Of a stretch of 64,000 nucleotides of DNA, positions 34,783 to 42,716 are shown in pieces. A program made the translations under genes and the position numbers. How positions within the stretch are numbered: position 1 is the stretch's first letter; every line of letters starts with the position of its first letter. The stretch lies in the NCBI RefSeq assembly GCF_004522175.1, contig NZ_SDEB01000004.1, forward strand, positions 62,001-126,000, given 5' to 3'. This stretch comes from Paracoccus ravus. GTDB lineage: Bacteria; Pseudomonadota; Alphaproteobacteria; Rhodobacterales; Rhodobacteraceae. The notes under the pieces were generated by a model. It saw nothing but the letters and a program-made list of their open reading frames with translations. It did not search any database and had not been told where the DNA came from.

Positions 34783-36075
34783 ATGACGAATGATGCAGAA
34801 CATCCGCTGCGCTACGCGCTGGTCAATGAGCTACACGCAAGGCCCTCGCCGCGGCTGGAAGCGCCCTGCACGGCGGTTTTCGTCGCATTCAAGGAACCGA
34901 GCGACGCCGCCAATCGCGACCGTGGCCGCGATGTGGCCCATCTGGCCGAGCTCTGCCGCCGCCACGGCGCGCCAAGTCCCGATCCGCAGGCCGGGCATTA
35001 CGCCGCACAGATGGGCCGCCACAAGCTGCGTTGGGAAAGCCATACCGAGTTCGTCACCTATGCGGCCTTCGCCCGCGGCCTGCCGCCGCGGCCCTTCGAT
35101 CCTTCGGTGGGCGAGGTGTTCCCGGCAGAATGGCAATTCGCCGCCCCCGGCAAGAGGGTCGCCGCGGTCATCATCCATGTCGATCTGCTGCCCGAGGAAC
35201 CGCAAGATGTCCTGCCGCGGCTTTCCGAATGGTTCGCGGCGGACAGTCTGGCGGCGGTCTGGGTGCTGGACGAATCGGCGGTCGTGGCGGGGGATTTCCG
35301 CATAGATCCGGCCGGCTGGATGCGTTTTGCCGTTTTTGTCCGGCCCGGTACGGGGTCGGGCCGGATCGGGCGCATCGTCCAGCGGCTTCTTGAACTCGAA
35401 ACCTATCGCTCGATGTCCATGCTGGGGCTGGGGCGTGCGCGCGAACTGACCGAACAGATGAATGCCCTTGACCCGCTGCTCAGCGATATCGTGCGCGGGA
35501 TGGCCGATGAGGGGCGGCCTGCGGAGACCGTGCTGCATGAATTGCTGGCGGTCTCGACCAAGCTTGAAACCGAGGCCGTGCAGCATGGCTTCCGCTTTGG
35601 CGCGACCGCCGCCTATGAGGCGATCGTGATGGACCGCGTGGCGGCCTTGCGCGAAAGCCGCTTCATGGGAGGGCAGATGCTGACCGAATTCATGGCCCGG
35701 CGCTACGCTCCGGCCATGCGGACCGCGAAATCCGCCGAGCGTCGGCTGGGCGCGATGATCGACCGGGCCGAGCGCGCGGGCGAGCTTCTGCGCACCCGGG
35801 TCGATGTCTGGCGCGGCGCGCAGAACCAGGAAATCATGGAGCGCATGGATCGCCGGGCCGATCTGCAACTGCGGTTGCAGCATACCGTCGAGGGGCTCTC
35901 GGTCGTGGCGATCAGCTATTATGCCGTGGGGCTGGCGGGCTATGCGCTCTATCCGGTCGGGCAGGCCTTGGGGATCGACAAATCCGTGCTGATCGCGGTG
36001 CTGACACCCTTGGTTATTGCAGGGGTCTGGTTCGGCATGCGGCGGATCCGGGCAAGGCTGCATGACGGGGATTGA
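34783..36075 (+). CDS. DUF3422 family membrane-anchored protein
   Basis: A 430-residue protein of the DUF3422 family (COG4949, predicted membrane-anchored). Typical opening LRYALVNELHARPSPRLEAPCTAVFVAFKEP, a middle region of about 250 residues, a helical segment with LRTRVDVWRGAQNQEIMERMDRRADLQLRLQHTVEGLSVVAISYYAVGL, and two C-terminal membrane helices (about 365-415). Architecture resembles a cytosolic domain tethered by a C-terminal hairpin. The function is unknown; genes of this family are widespread in alphaproteobacteria. ATG 34783 (MTNDAEHP) is preferred to 34753. Confidence 0.87.
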   Translation: MTNDAEHPLRYALVNELHARPSPRLEAPCTAVFVAFKEPSDAANRDRGRDVAHLAELCRRHGAPSPDPQAGHYAAQMGRHKLRWESHTEFVTYAAFARGLPPRPFDPSVGEVFPAEWQFAAPGKRVAAVIIHVDLLPEEPQDVLPRLSEWFAADSLAAVWVLDESAVVAGDFRIDPAGWMRFAVFVRPGTGSGRIGRIVQRLLELETYRSMSMLGLGRARELTEQMNALDPLLSDIVRGMADEGRPAETVLHELLAVSTKLETEAVQHGFRFGATAAYEAIVMDRVAALRESRFMGGQMLTEFMARRYAPAMRTAKSAERRLGAMIDRAERAGELLRTRVDVWRGAQNQEIMERMDRRADLQLRLQHTVEGLSVVAISYYAVGLAGYALYPVGQALGIDKSVLIAVLTPLVIAGVWFGMRRIRARLHDGD

Positions 36076-36148
36076 GACGCCTCCGCGCTCTTGCCCCCCG
36101 TGCGTGGCGGCGCGATAAAGACCGCAAACCCATCCCCCGGAGCCGCAT

Positions 36149-36223
36149 ATGAAAACTGCCCTGTCCCTGCTTGCCCTGCTGGCGCTCTGCGCTTGCAACG
36201 TCCCGCTGGTCCCCTTCGTCTGA
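36149..36223 (+). CDS. 24-residue lipoprotein-like peptide upstream of the ArsC-like gene
   Basis: A very short gene whose product is a lipoprotein signal peptide with almost no mature part. After MKTALS it reads LLALLALCACNVPLVPFV. The cysteine in LCAC would be lipidated, leaving an 8-9 residue hydrophobic tail. Its TGA overlaps the ATG of the next gene (TGATG at 36221-36225), a classic stop-start coupling. AGCCGC rather than a clear ribosome site precedes the ATG. Comparable tiny lipoproteins (entericidins) exist, but this one lacks their Gly/Asp pattern. It is real by frame and context rather than by homology. Confidence 0.6.
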   Translation: MKTALSLLALLALCACNVPLVPFV

Positions 36224-36567
36224 TGGACCGGCACCTCACCATGTATGGGCTGGCCCATTGCTCGACCTGCCAGAAGGCCCAGGCCGAATTGCAGGCGGCA
36301 GGTTGGGATGTCCGCTTCCGCGACGTGAAGACCGAACCGCTGGCGGCCGAGGATTGGCAGCGCATGATCCCCGAATTCGGCGAGAAAATCGTCAATCGCG
36401 CCAGCCTGACCTGGCGCGGCATGACCGAGGCCGAGCGCGCCGCCTCGCCGCTGGACATGCTGCTGGCGAAGCCCTCGCTGATGAAGCGCCCGGCCATTGT
36501 CGAGGGCGAGAACCGCCTTCTCGGTTGGACCGCGAATGTGAAACGCGCATTGGGCGTGGCGGCCTGA
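36223..36567 (+). CDS. ArsC/Spx/YffB family thioredoxin-fold protein
   Basis: A 114-residue arsenate-reductase-like protein. The N-terminal YGLAHCSTCQKAQAEL carries the CxxC-like pair at the usual ArsC catalytic position. The rest follows E. coli YffB: DVKTEPLAAEDWQRMI, INRASLTWRGM and the closing KPSLMKRPAIVEGENRLLGW with the RP motif. YffB-type proteins are poor arsenate reductases and their role is unclear. There are no other ars genes nearby. ATG 36223 overlaps the small lipoprotein stop; ATG 36241 (MYGLAHC) is an alternative that matches YffB length better. Confidence 0.85.
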   Translation: MDRHLTMYGLAHCSTCQKAQAELQAAGWDVRFRDVKTEPLAAEDWQRMIPEFGEKIVNRASLTWRGMTEAERAASPLDMLLAKPSLMKRPAIVEGENRLLGWTANVKRALGVAA

Positions 36568-36577
36568 CGGCCGCCCT

Positions 36578-37180
36578 TCAGGCGATATAGCGGTCGCGGC
36601 GGTGGTTGATCGCGATGACGAGGTTCAGCACCACCGCGCCCAGAAAGGACCAGGCCACGGTCTGCCAGTCGCGCAGGAGCAAGGCGCAGCCGAACAGGCA
36701 GGCGTCGAAAATCATCTGCGTCCAGCCGGCTCGGAATCCGGTCCGGTCCTGAATGTAAAGCCCCACGATCCCGATCCCGCCCAAAGACGAACCATGCCGG
36801 AACAGCGCGAGCAGCGCTGATCCGGTCATGCAGCCCAGAAGAACCGCCGCGACGGCGGGATGGACCGCGCCGAAATGCAGGCCCTTTGGCAGGACCTGGA
36901 CCAGCACCGACAGGGCCGCGACGGCGGCAAAGCTCTTCAGCGTGAAATTCAGCCCGAAGCGTTTATAGCCGAGCCAGTAGAAAGGCAGGTTGACCACGAA
37001 GAAGACCGGGCCGAAGCCCCATCCCGTGGCATAGGAGATCAGGATCGCGAGGCCCGCCGTCTGGCCGGTCACGAATCCCATATGTGTCATCAGCAGGACG
37101 CCCACCGAAGCCATGAAGCTGCCATAGGCGAGCCCCTGAAGATCGTCGGTCAGACCGTGTTTCGCGTGTTTCTCTGTCAT
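36578..37180 (-). CDS. YitT family membrane protein
   Basis: A 200-residue inner-membrane protein of the YitT/DUF161 family. About five to six helices: GLAYGSFMASVGVLLMTHMGFVTGQTAGLAILISYATGWGFGPVFFVVNLPFYWLGY, then LKSFAAVAALSVLVQVL, AVAAVLLGCMTGSALLALF, GSSLGGIGIVGLYIQDRTGFRAGWTQMIFDACLFGCALLL, and a last WSFLGAVVLNLVIAI. The function is unknown. ATG 37180 gives a normal N-terminus. ATG 37240, with AAGGAA 10 nt upstream, would add 20 residues and is a serious alternative. It is convergent with the ArsC-like gene (10-nt gap). Confidence 0.86.
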   Translation of the reverse strand: MTEKHAKHGLTDDLQGLAYGSFMASVGVLLMTHMGFVTGQTAGLAILISYATGWGFGPVFFVVNLPFYWLGYKRFGLNFTLKSFAAVAALSVLVQVLPKGLHFGAVHPAVAAVLLGCMTGSALLALFRHGSSLGGIGIVGLYIQDRTGFRAGWTQMIFDACLFGCALLLRDWQTVAWSFLGAVVLNLVIAINHRRDRYIA

Positions 37181-37261
37181 GGCCTCGCTCTGCCCAAGGC
37201 TGAGGACAGAGGCAAGGGGCTGAAAGCTCGTCTCGCGCATGTTGTGGAAATTCCTTGGCAA

Positions 37262-37580
37262 CGCGTGCCGGGTAGGTGGAACTGGCTCCGGTCAGGCGGC
37301 AGGGGCGCGGGGCATGGGAAAGAAAGAGCCTTCCAGCCGTCAAACTCTCGACTCCGGATCTGGCCTGATGTCGGAAGAGCCCAAAACATCGCCATGGTTG
37401 TGGCGCAGGGCAGAATTTCTGGGTCAGAGGCTCGATCCCAGCGGCGGAGCGCGCCGATTTTCGCCGCAAAGATGAAGGCGGGTGAAGCCAAAGGCCCCAG
37501 CGCCCGCTTCCTCAGGGCTGTTTGCCAGGGAGCTTCACATGAGTTTCCACTTGCGGGAGGCAAGAGCCCGTGGCGCTTCT
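37262..37580. other. Gene-poor stretch, nothing recognised
   Basis: This 319-nt stretch upstream of yitT has no frame with convincing codon bias or a known product on either strand. A long open minus-strand frame crosses it and enters the CGACAT repeat, but its translation shows no recognisable domain. It may be the distal part of the decayed insertion element that follows. Confidence 0.5.
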
Positions 37581-37640
37581 CGACATCGACATCGACATCG
37601 ACATCGACATCGACATCGACATCGACATCGACATCGACAT
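37581..37640 (+). repeat. CGACAT hexanucleotide tandem repeat, 10 copies
   Basis: Ten perfect head-to-tail copies of CGACAT (60 bp). Because the unit is six bases, copy-number change would not shift a reading frame. It encodes Ile-Asp repeats on the plus strand and Asp-Val repeats on the minus. It sits at the left edge of the transposase relict. Confidence 0.97.
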
Positions 37641-37649
37641 CGGCGGCGA

Positions 37650-38063
37650 TGGCTGCGGCGATCATGTCGCGATAGCGCTCACTCAACCCGTCATGCAGGC
37701 GCTTGGGCGCATGAGCGAGCAGGTTTCGGCCCGGTGGCGTTCACGCGCTCATGCCTTTCTGACCCGTTTGGTCCCGCGATCAGCGCCTCGTTCGACTGCT
37801 CAATCGCAGACAGCACGGCATGGCCTACGTGCGCCACTCGGCGATCTTGCCAGCCTGATCCTTGATCCGAGTCGGGGGAACCGCTCGGTTTCAGTCCCGA
37901 ATGTGCCGGTCAGTTGCCGATCCCTGTAGCCGGCAGTGAGCATTCGCCGGACGACATTCCGCCCGAAACGGAACCGACCAAGATGTGCAGCGCGTTCCTG
38001 TTCGACCAGCGCCGCGAGGGTGTCGCGGACGCTCGCCCGTACAGGATCGTTGGTCGGTTGCAA
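37650..38063 (-). pseudogene. Degraded IS256/mutator-type transposase fragment
   Basis: Pieces of one transposase appear in successive frames on the minus strand. First, from 38063 to about 37857: DPVRASVRDTLAALVEQERAAHLGRF and RRMLTAGYRDRQLTGTFGTE, ending FPRLGSRI. After a frameshift: IKDQAGKIAEWRT then a stop. After another shift: VLSAIEQSNEALIAG. Together these follow the N-terminal order of IS256-family transposases (GYR-R-L---FGTE---PR, then an EWRS-like step and ALIAGAYL). The catalytic DDE part is missing, so it is a dead remnant. A further frame, RNLLAHAPKRLHDGLSERY, may be part of the same element. Boundaries are approximate and no inverted repeats were found. Confidence 0.65.
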
Positions 38064-38316
38064 TCTGTCGCCTGGGGCAGTGGCGCAGAATTGCCCATCC
38101 TTTTTCCGGCATTCGGGCCGTGCCTCGAAGCGGTGGCGGCTCTCGACCCTCACTCTTCTTGGGGGCTGCCGCCGCCGCTTGCTTGGGTGTCACGCCACCC
38201 CGGATTGCCCCGTTTCGTGACATGACGACCTGCGACGTTGCCTCTCGAAAGAGACAGGCTTCACGCATGCGTGATTCGTGATAATTTTCGCGCGGAGCCA
38301 CCGATTGGAAGCCATC

Positions 38317-39156
38317 ATGCCTGTGTTCCGCAATTTTCTTTTCCTGATTTCCCTTGCCCCCAGCATGGCGCTGGCCGCGCCCAGCCTTGAGCGCGGGGCC
38401 TATCTCGTCCAAGGCCCTGCCGGATGCGGCAATTGCCACACCCCGTTCGGCCCGAATGGATTCGACATGACGCGCGACCTGAGTGGCAGGCTGGTCGAGG
38501 ACGGTCCCGCCGGCAAGATGATCGCGCCGAACATCACGCCGGCGAGCCGCATCAAGGATTGGAGCGATGCCGATCTTGCCCGCGCCATCCGCGAGGGGCT
38601 GCGCCCCGATGGCAGCCTGATCGGGCCGCCCATGCCCTTCACCATGTATCGCGGGCTGGGGGATGAGGATCTGGCCTCGATCGTGATGTATCTGCGCAGT
38701 GTGCCCGCCGTCGAGGGCGATCCCGGCAAGTCGGAATATCTCATTCCGCTGCCGCCAGCCTATGGCCCCCCGGTCGCGAGCGTCACGCCTCCGCCCGCGG
38801 GGGTGACAGTGGAATATGGCGCCTATCTTGCCGGGCCGGTCAGCCATTGCATGGAATGCCACACGCCGATGGGGCCGCAGGGTCCAATGGTCGATACGCG
38901 TCTGGGCGCCGGGGGCTTCGAGTTTCATGGCCCCTGGGGCGTCTCGGTCGCGGCGAATCTGACCAATGGAGCGGACGGGCTGGCCGAATATTCCGATGCC
39001 GAGATCAAGGCGATGATCATCGAGGCCAAGCGCCCGGATGGTAGCGCGATGATGCCGCCCATGCCTTATCCCTATCTCGCGAAGATGACCCCCGAGGATC
39101 TGGACGCGATCCTGCTTTATTTACGCAGCCTGCCAGCCTTGCCGGACCACCCCTGA
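38317..39156 (+). CDS. Di-haem cytochrome c, periplasmic
   Basis: A 279-residue exported cytochrome with signal peptide (FRNFLFLISLAPSMALA) and two cytochrome c domains. The first haem motif is CGNCH (about residues 38-42) with a downstream Met ligand candidate in PPMPFTMYRGL. The second is CMECH (about 179-183) with MMPPMPYPYLAKM. It resembles the cytochrome subunits of membrane alcohol or gluconate dehydrogenases, which hold three haems, but here there are only two and no dehydrogenase partner gene is adjacent. ATG 38317 is chosen to begin the signal peptide; the frame extends to 38278. The cellular electron partner is unknown. Confidence 0.9.
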   Translation: MPVFRNFLFLISLAPSMALAAPSLERGAYLVQGPAGCGNCHTPFGPNGFDMTRDLSGRLVEDGPAGKMIAPNITPASRIKDWSDADLARAIREGLRPDGSLIGPPMPFTMYRGLGDEDLASIVMYLRSVPAVEGDPGKSEYLIPLPPAYGPPVASVTPPPAGVTVEYGAYLAGPVSHCMECHTPMGPQGPMVDTRLGAGGFEFHGPWGVSVAANLTNGADGLAEYSDAEIKAMIIEAKRPDGSAMMPPMPYPYLAKMTPEDLDAILLYLRSLPALPDHP

Positions 39157-39199
39157 TTAAGAAGGGGGGCTCTTTGCCCCCCGCCCCCCAAGGATATTT
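39157..39199 (-). terminator. Terminator of the ABC operon, member of an AAATATCC-hairpin repeat family
   Basis: GGGGGGC (39164-39170) pairs with GCCCCCC (39176-39182). On the minus strand it is preceded by AAATATCC and followed by TTCTT, 15-58 nt after the binding-protein stop codon. Two related elements lie at 44192-44225 and 60368-60400. Confidence 0.8.
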
Positions 39200-39214
39200 C
39201 TCTAACGAAGATAT

Positions 39215-40201
39215 TTAGTTCAGCGCCTTGTCTGTGATGGCATGGGTCCATGCCCCGTCCGGGGCTTTCGAGATCACCGGATCTGATCCGCCCGACAAGA
39301 GCGTATCGACCGTGCGCTTGTAATCGGCCTCATCGAGCGCGCCGGTCGAGCCAGCGGTCAGCTTGGCAATCTCTCCGGCCATGCGAGCCTGATGCGCGAT
39401 GGTCTGGGCGCCGGTTTCGTCATTTTCCAGAACGATCTCGGCGGCTTCCTCGGGATGCTCCTCGGCGTATTTCCAGCCCTTCATGCTGGCGCGTACGAAG
39501 CGTGTCAGTTTGTCGGCCATGGCGGGATCGTTCAGCTTTTCTTCAAGGACATAAAGCCCGTCTTCCAGCGTGGCGACGCCCTGATCGTCATATTTGAAGG
39601 TCACGAGGTCCTCGGGTTTCAACCCGGCGTCGATGACCTGCCAATATTCGTTATAGGTCATTGTGCTGATGCAAGCGGCCTGCTTCTGCAGGATGGGATC
39701 GACATTGAAGCCCTGTTTCAGGACGGTGACGCCCTCGGGGCTGCCGTCGGTTTTGAGCCCGAGATGGTTCATCCAGCTCAGGAAGGGATATTCGTTCCCC
39801 GAGAACCAAACGCCCAGGGTCTTGCCCTTGAAATCGGTCTTGGGGTCGGCCACGCCGCTTTCCTTGAGACAGGTCAGCATCATGCCCGATTTCTTGAAGG
39901 GCTGGGCGATATTGACGATGGGCAGGCCCTTTTCGCGCGCGGCCAAGGCGGCGGGCATCCATTCGACCGTGACATCCGCGCCGCCTCCGGCCAGCACCTG
40001 CACCGGGGCAATGTCGGGCCCGCCCGGCTTGATGGTGACGTTCAGGCCCTCTTCCTCGTAGAAGCCCTTGTCCTTGGCAACGTAATAGCCGCCGAACTGG
40101 GCCTGCGTCACCCATTTCAGTTGCAGCGTCAGGTCATCCGCCGCCGAGGCAGCACCCGCCATCAGCGACATGATGCCCGCCGAGATCAGGAATTTCTTCA
40201 T
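39215..40201 (-). CDS. ABC transporter substrate-binding protein (NMT1/THI5-like), probable pyrimidine-type
   Basis: A 328-residue periplasmic binding protein with signal peptide MKKFLISAGIMSLMAGAASA. The NMT1/THI5-like domain starts LTLQLKWVTQAQFGGYYVAKDKGFYEEEGLNVTIKPGGPDIAP and contains LGVWFSGNEYPFLSWMN. This fold binds thiamine precursors, riboflavin, pyrimidines, taurine or nitrate. It is the last gene of a minus-strand run with two permeases, an ATPase, dihydropyrimidinase and a carbamoyl-amidase next to rutR. So a pyrimidine, dihydropyrimidine or hydantoin ligand is inferred from context. A hydroxymethylpyrimidine ligand is the main alternative, but no thi genes or TPP riboswitch are nearby. 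Confidence 0.85.
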   Translation of the reverse strand: MKKFLISAGIMSLMAGAASAADDLTLQLKWVTQAQFGGYYVAKDKGFYEEEGLNVTIKPGGPDIAPVQVLAGGGADVTVEWMPAALAAREKGLPIVNIAQPFKKSGMMLTCLKESGVADPKTDFKGKTLGVWFSGNEYPFLSWMNHLGLKTDGSPEGVTVLKQGFNVDPILQKQAACISTMTYNEYWQVIDAGLKPEDLVTFKYDDQGVATLEDGLYVLEEKLNDPAMADKLTRFVRASMKGWKYAEEHPEEAAEIVLENDETGAQTIAHQARMAGEIAKLTAGSTGALDEADYKRTVDTLLSGGSDPVISKAPDGAWTHAITDKALN

Positions 40202-40235
40202 CACTCTCTCCACTGTTGGGGGCATTGGCCCCGGC

Positions 40236-41072
40236 TTATTGGCGCTGTGAGGGGTGCCAGAAGGTCACTTTTGTCTCGATCAGCGCGACAATTCCATAGA
40301 AGGCGGTCCCGGCCAGCGCCGCGACAAGGATCTCGGCCCAGACCAGCGGCATGTTGAGTTGGCCCACGGCGGTCGAGATGCGAAAGCCCATGCCTCGGGT
40401 CGGGCTGCCGAAGAACTCGGCGACGATGGCCCCGATCAGCGCCAAAGTCGTGGTGATCTTGAGGCCGTTGAACAGGAAGGGCATTGCGGCGGGCAGGCGC
40501 AGCTTGACCAGCGCCTGGGCATAGCTCGCCCCCCAAGTCGCGATCTGGTCACGTGCCAGCGCATCGGTGGCCTTGAGCCCCGCGACCATGTTCACGAGGA
40601 TCGGGAAGAAGACCATGACCACGACGACCGCGGCCTTGGACTGCCAGTCGAAGCCGAACCACATGACAAGGATCGGAGCGATCCCGACGATGGGCAGCGC
40701 CGCGACGAAATTCCCGATCGGCAACAAGCCGCGCTGCAAAAAGGGCGAGCGGTCTATCGCGATGGCGGTGGCCACGGCCAGGGCGGCGCCGATCAACCAG
40801 CCCGACAGCGCGCCCTTCAGGATGGTCTGGATGAAATCCCCCCAAAGCAACGGCAGATTGGCCCCGATGGCCGTCCAGATCTGGCTGGGGGCGGGCAGGA
40901 TCACGGGCGGGACCGCGAAGCTGCGACAGGCCATCTCCCACAGGATCACGATGGTTGCGCCAAAGACCAAGGGGACCAGCGCTGCAGGGATAGGGCCGCG
41001 ATGCCGGGCGATCCAGCTGTTCAGGCCAAGCGCGCCGAGCCAGACCGCGATCAGGGGCAGGGCGGCACTCAT
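40236..41072 (-). CDS. ABC transporter permease (nitrate/taurine/pyrimidine type)
   Basis: A 278-residue binding-protein-dependent permease with about six to seven membrane helices. The EAA-type loop reads ATWGASYAQALVKLRLPAAMPFLFNGLK (about 190-217). It overlaps the upstream permease by 4 nt (ATGA) and is 34 nt before the binding-protein gene. It pairs with its neighbour as a heterodimeric pore. An apparent upstream extension of the frame to 41561 is antiparallel noise over the other permease and is rejected. Confidence 0.9.
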   Translation of the reverse strand: MSAALPLIAVWLGALGLNSWIARHRGPIPAALVPLVFGATIVILWEMACRSFAVPPVILPAPSQIWTAIGANLPLLWGDFIQTILKGALSGWLIGAALAVATAIAIDRSPFLQRGLLPIGNFVAALPIVGIAPILVMWFGFDWQSKAAVVVVMVFFPILVNMVAGLKATDALARDQIATWGASYAQALVKLRLPAAMPFLFNGLKITTTLALIGAIVAEFFGSPTRGMGFRISTAVGQLNMPLVWAEILVAALAGTAFYGIVALIETKVTFWHPSQRQ

Positions 41073-41932
41073 CGCGCAAGGCCCATGTGCTTCAGCGTGA
41101 CCCGCTCGATCCCGCCGACAATGGCGACCAAGGCGGCGGCCAAGGCGGCGGCCGTGAACAGCGCGGCCCAGATCTGGATCGTCTGGCCGTAATAGCTGCC
41201 GGAAAGCAGCCGCGCGCCCAGCCCTGCGGTCGCGCCTGCGGGCAGTTCTCCGACAATGGTGCCAACCAGAGCCGCCGCGATGGCCACCTTGAGGCTGGTG
41301 AACAGGTAGGGCAGCGCCGAGGGCAGGCGCAGCCGCCAGAACATTTGCGCGCGCGAGGCGTTCCATGAGCGCATCAGGTCCATCTGCATCCGGTCGGGCG
41401 TGCGCAGTCCCTTTACCATGCCGACCAGTACCGGGAAGAACGAGAGCCACGCCGAGATCATCGCCTTGGGCACCAGCCCCGTCACCCCCATGCTGGCAAA
41501 GACCACGATGACCATGGGCGCGATGGCAAGGATCGGGACCGTCTGGCTGGCAATGGCCCAAGGCATCACCGACAGGTCCATGACCCGGCTATGCACGATC
41601 CCCACGGCCAGCAGGATACCCGCGAGGCTGCCAATCGCGAAACCCGCCAGCGTCGCGGAAAGCGTGATGCCCGCGTGCCAGACAAGGCTGCGCTTCGAGG
41701 TGATCTTCTGCCCCGCGATCCCGTCCCAAAGCCCCTTCGCCACCTGATGCGGCGCGGGAAGGACGGGGCGTTCCTGCACCATAGTCGCATGAAGCAGCGC
41801 GGTCGGGGTCAGGTTGGTGCCAGCGCGCGCGGCCTGATCCTGCGCCCAAGGCGCGTTCAGCGCGACGGCGGCCAGATACCAGGCCAGCACGATCGCCAGC
41901 AGAACGGTCAGCACGGGCAGGGCATGTTTCAT
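41069..41932 (-). CDS. ABC transporter permease (nitrate/taurine/pyrimidine type)
   Basis: A 287-residue permease with an N-terminal helix (LPVLTVLLAIVLAWYLAAVAL), a periplasmic loop of about 60 residues and five further helices. The EAA loop is RSWNASRAQMFWRLRLPSALPYLFTSLK. It is 9 nt downstream of the ATPase gene and overlaps the second permease gene. Two different permease subunits fit the NMT1-type importers that carry heterodimeric pores, for example in predicted pyrimidine and riboflavin systems. Confidence 0.9.
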   Translation of the reverse strand: MKHALPVLTVLLAIVLAWYLAAVALNAPWAQDQAARAGTNLTPTALLHATMVQERPVLPAPHQVAKGLWDGIAGQKITSKRSLVWHAGITLSATLAGFAIGSLAGILLAVGIVHSRVMDLSVMPWAIASQTVPILAIAPMVIVVFASMGVTGLVPKAMISAWLSFFPVLVGMVKGLRTPDRMQMDLMRSWNASRAQMFWRLRLPSALPYLFTSLKVAIAAALVGTIVGELPAGATAGLGARLLSGSYYGQTIQIWAALFTAAALAAALVAIVGGIERVTLKHMGLAR

Positions 41933-41941
41933 GGCCGCGCC

Positions 41942-42715
41942 TCAGTCATAGCTGTGCCCCTCGCGCAGGCCTTCGCGGACTTGCTGGGCGATGGCGATGA
42001 ATTCCGGCGTGTCGCGGATTTCGAGCGGGCGTTCGCGCGGCAGGGTGCTTTCGATGATGCGGGTAATCCGGCCCGGACGCGGAGACATCACGACGATCTT
42101 CGTGGACAGGTAAACCGCCTCGGGGATCGAATGGGTGACGAAGCCGATGGTCTTGCCGGTCTTGGCCCAAAGCTCCAGCAGGGCGGCGTTGAGCCGGTCG
42201 CGGACGATCTCATCCAGCGCGCCGAAGGGTTCGTCCATCAAGAGAATATCCGCGTCGAAGGCCAGTGCCCGCGCGATGCTGGCGCGCTGCTGCATTCCGC
42301 CCGAAAGCTGCCAAGGAAACTTGCCGCCAAAGCCCGACAGCTCGACCAGATCCAGCACGCGGGCGATGCGTTCCTCTCGGTCCGCCTTTGGAAACCCCAT
42401 AATTTCAAGCGGCAGAGAGACATTCCCCGAAATCGTGCGCCACGGGTAAAGCCCCGGAGCCTGAAAAACATAGCCGTAGGCGCGGGCGCGGCGGGCCTCA
42501 TCCGCACCAAGACCGTTGACGCCGATCCGGCCCGAGGTCGGGGTCTCGAGTGCGGCGATGGTGCGCAGGAAGGTGGTCTTACCGCAGCCCGAAGGGCCGA
42601 TGAAGCTGACGAAATCGCCCTTGTCGATGGTCAGATCCACGTCCTTCAATGCGTGGATCGGGCCGTCATTGGTCTGAAAGGTCAGGCTGACGCCCTGTGC
42701 TTCGATGACCGCCAA
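41942..42715 (-). CDS. ABC transporter ATP-binding protein (SsuB/TauB/ThiZ type)
   Basis: A 257-residue ATPase of the nitrate/sulfonate/taurine family. Walker A GPSGCGKTTFL (about residues 37-47), Q-loop VFQAPGLYPWRT, signature LSGGMQQRASIARAL (about 135-149), Walker B ILLMDEPFGALD (about 156-167), H-loop FVTHSIPEAVYLS. It starts 1 nt after the dihydropyrimidinase stop codon, so catabolic and transport genes are in the same transcript. Confidence 0.93.
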   Translation of the reverse strand: MAVIEAQGVSLTFQTNDGPIHALKDVDLTIDKGDFVSFIGPSGCGKTTFLRTIAALETPTSGRIGVNGLGADEARRARAYGYVFQAPGLYPWRTISGNVSLPLEIMGFPKADREERIARVLDLVELSGFGGKFPWQLSGGMQQRASIARALAFDADILLMDEPFGALDEIVRDRLNAALLELWAKTGKTIGFVTHSIPEAVYLSTKIVVMSPRPGRITRIIESTLPRERPLEIRDTPEFIAIAQQVREGLREGHSYD

Positions 42716-42716
42716 T

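Noticed and set aside
37177..37686. A 169-codon minus-strand frame with Asp-Val repeats, and a 119-codon plus-strand frame with Ile-Asp repeats.
   Set aside because: Both arise from reading through the CGACAT array and the transposase relict; codon use is unlike neighbouring genes and no domain is present.
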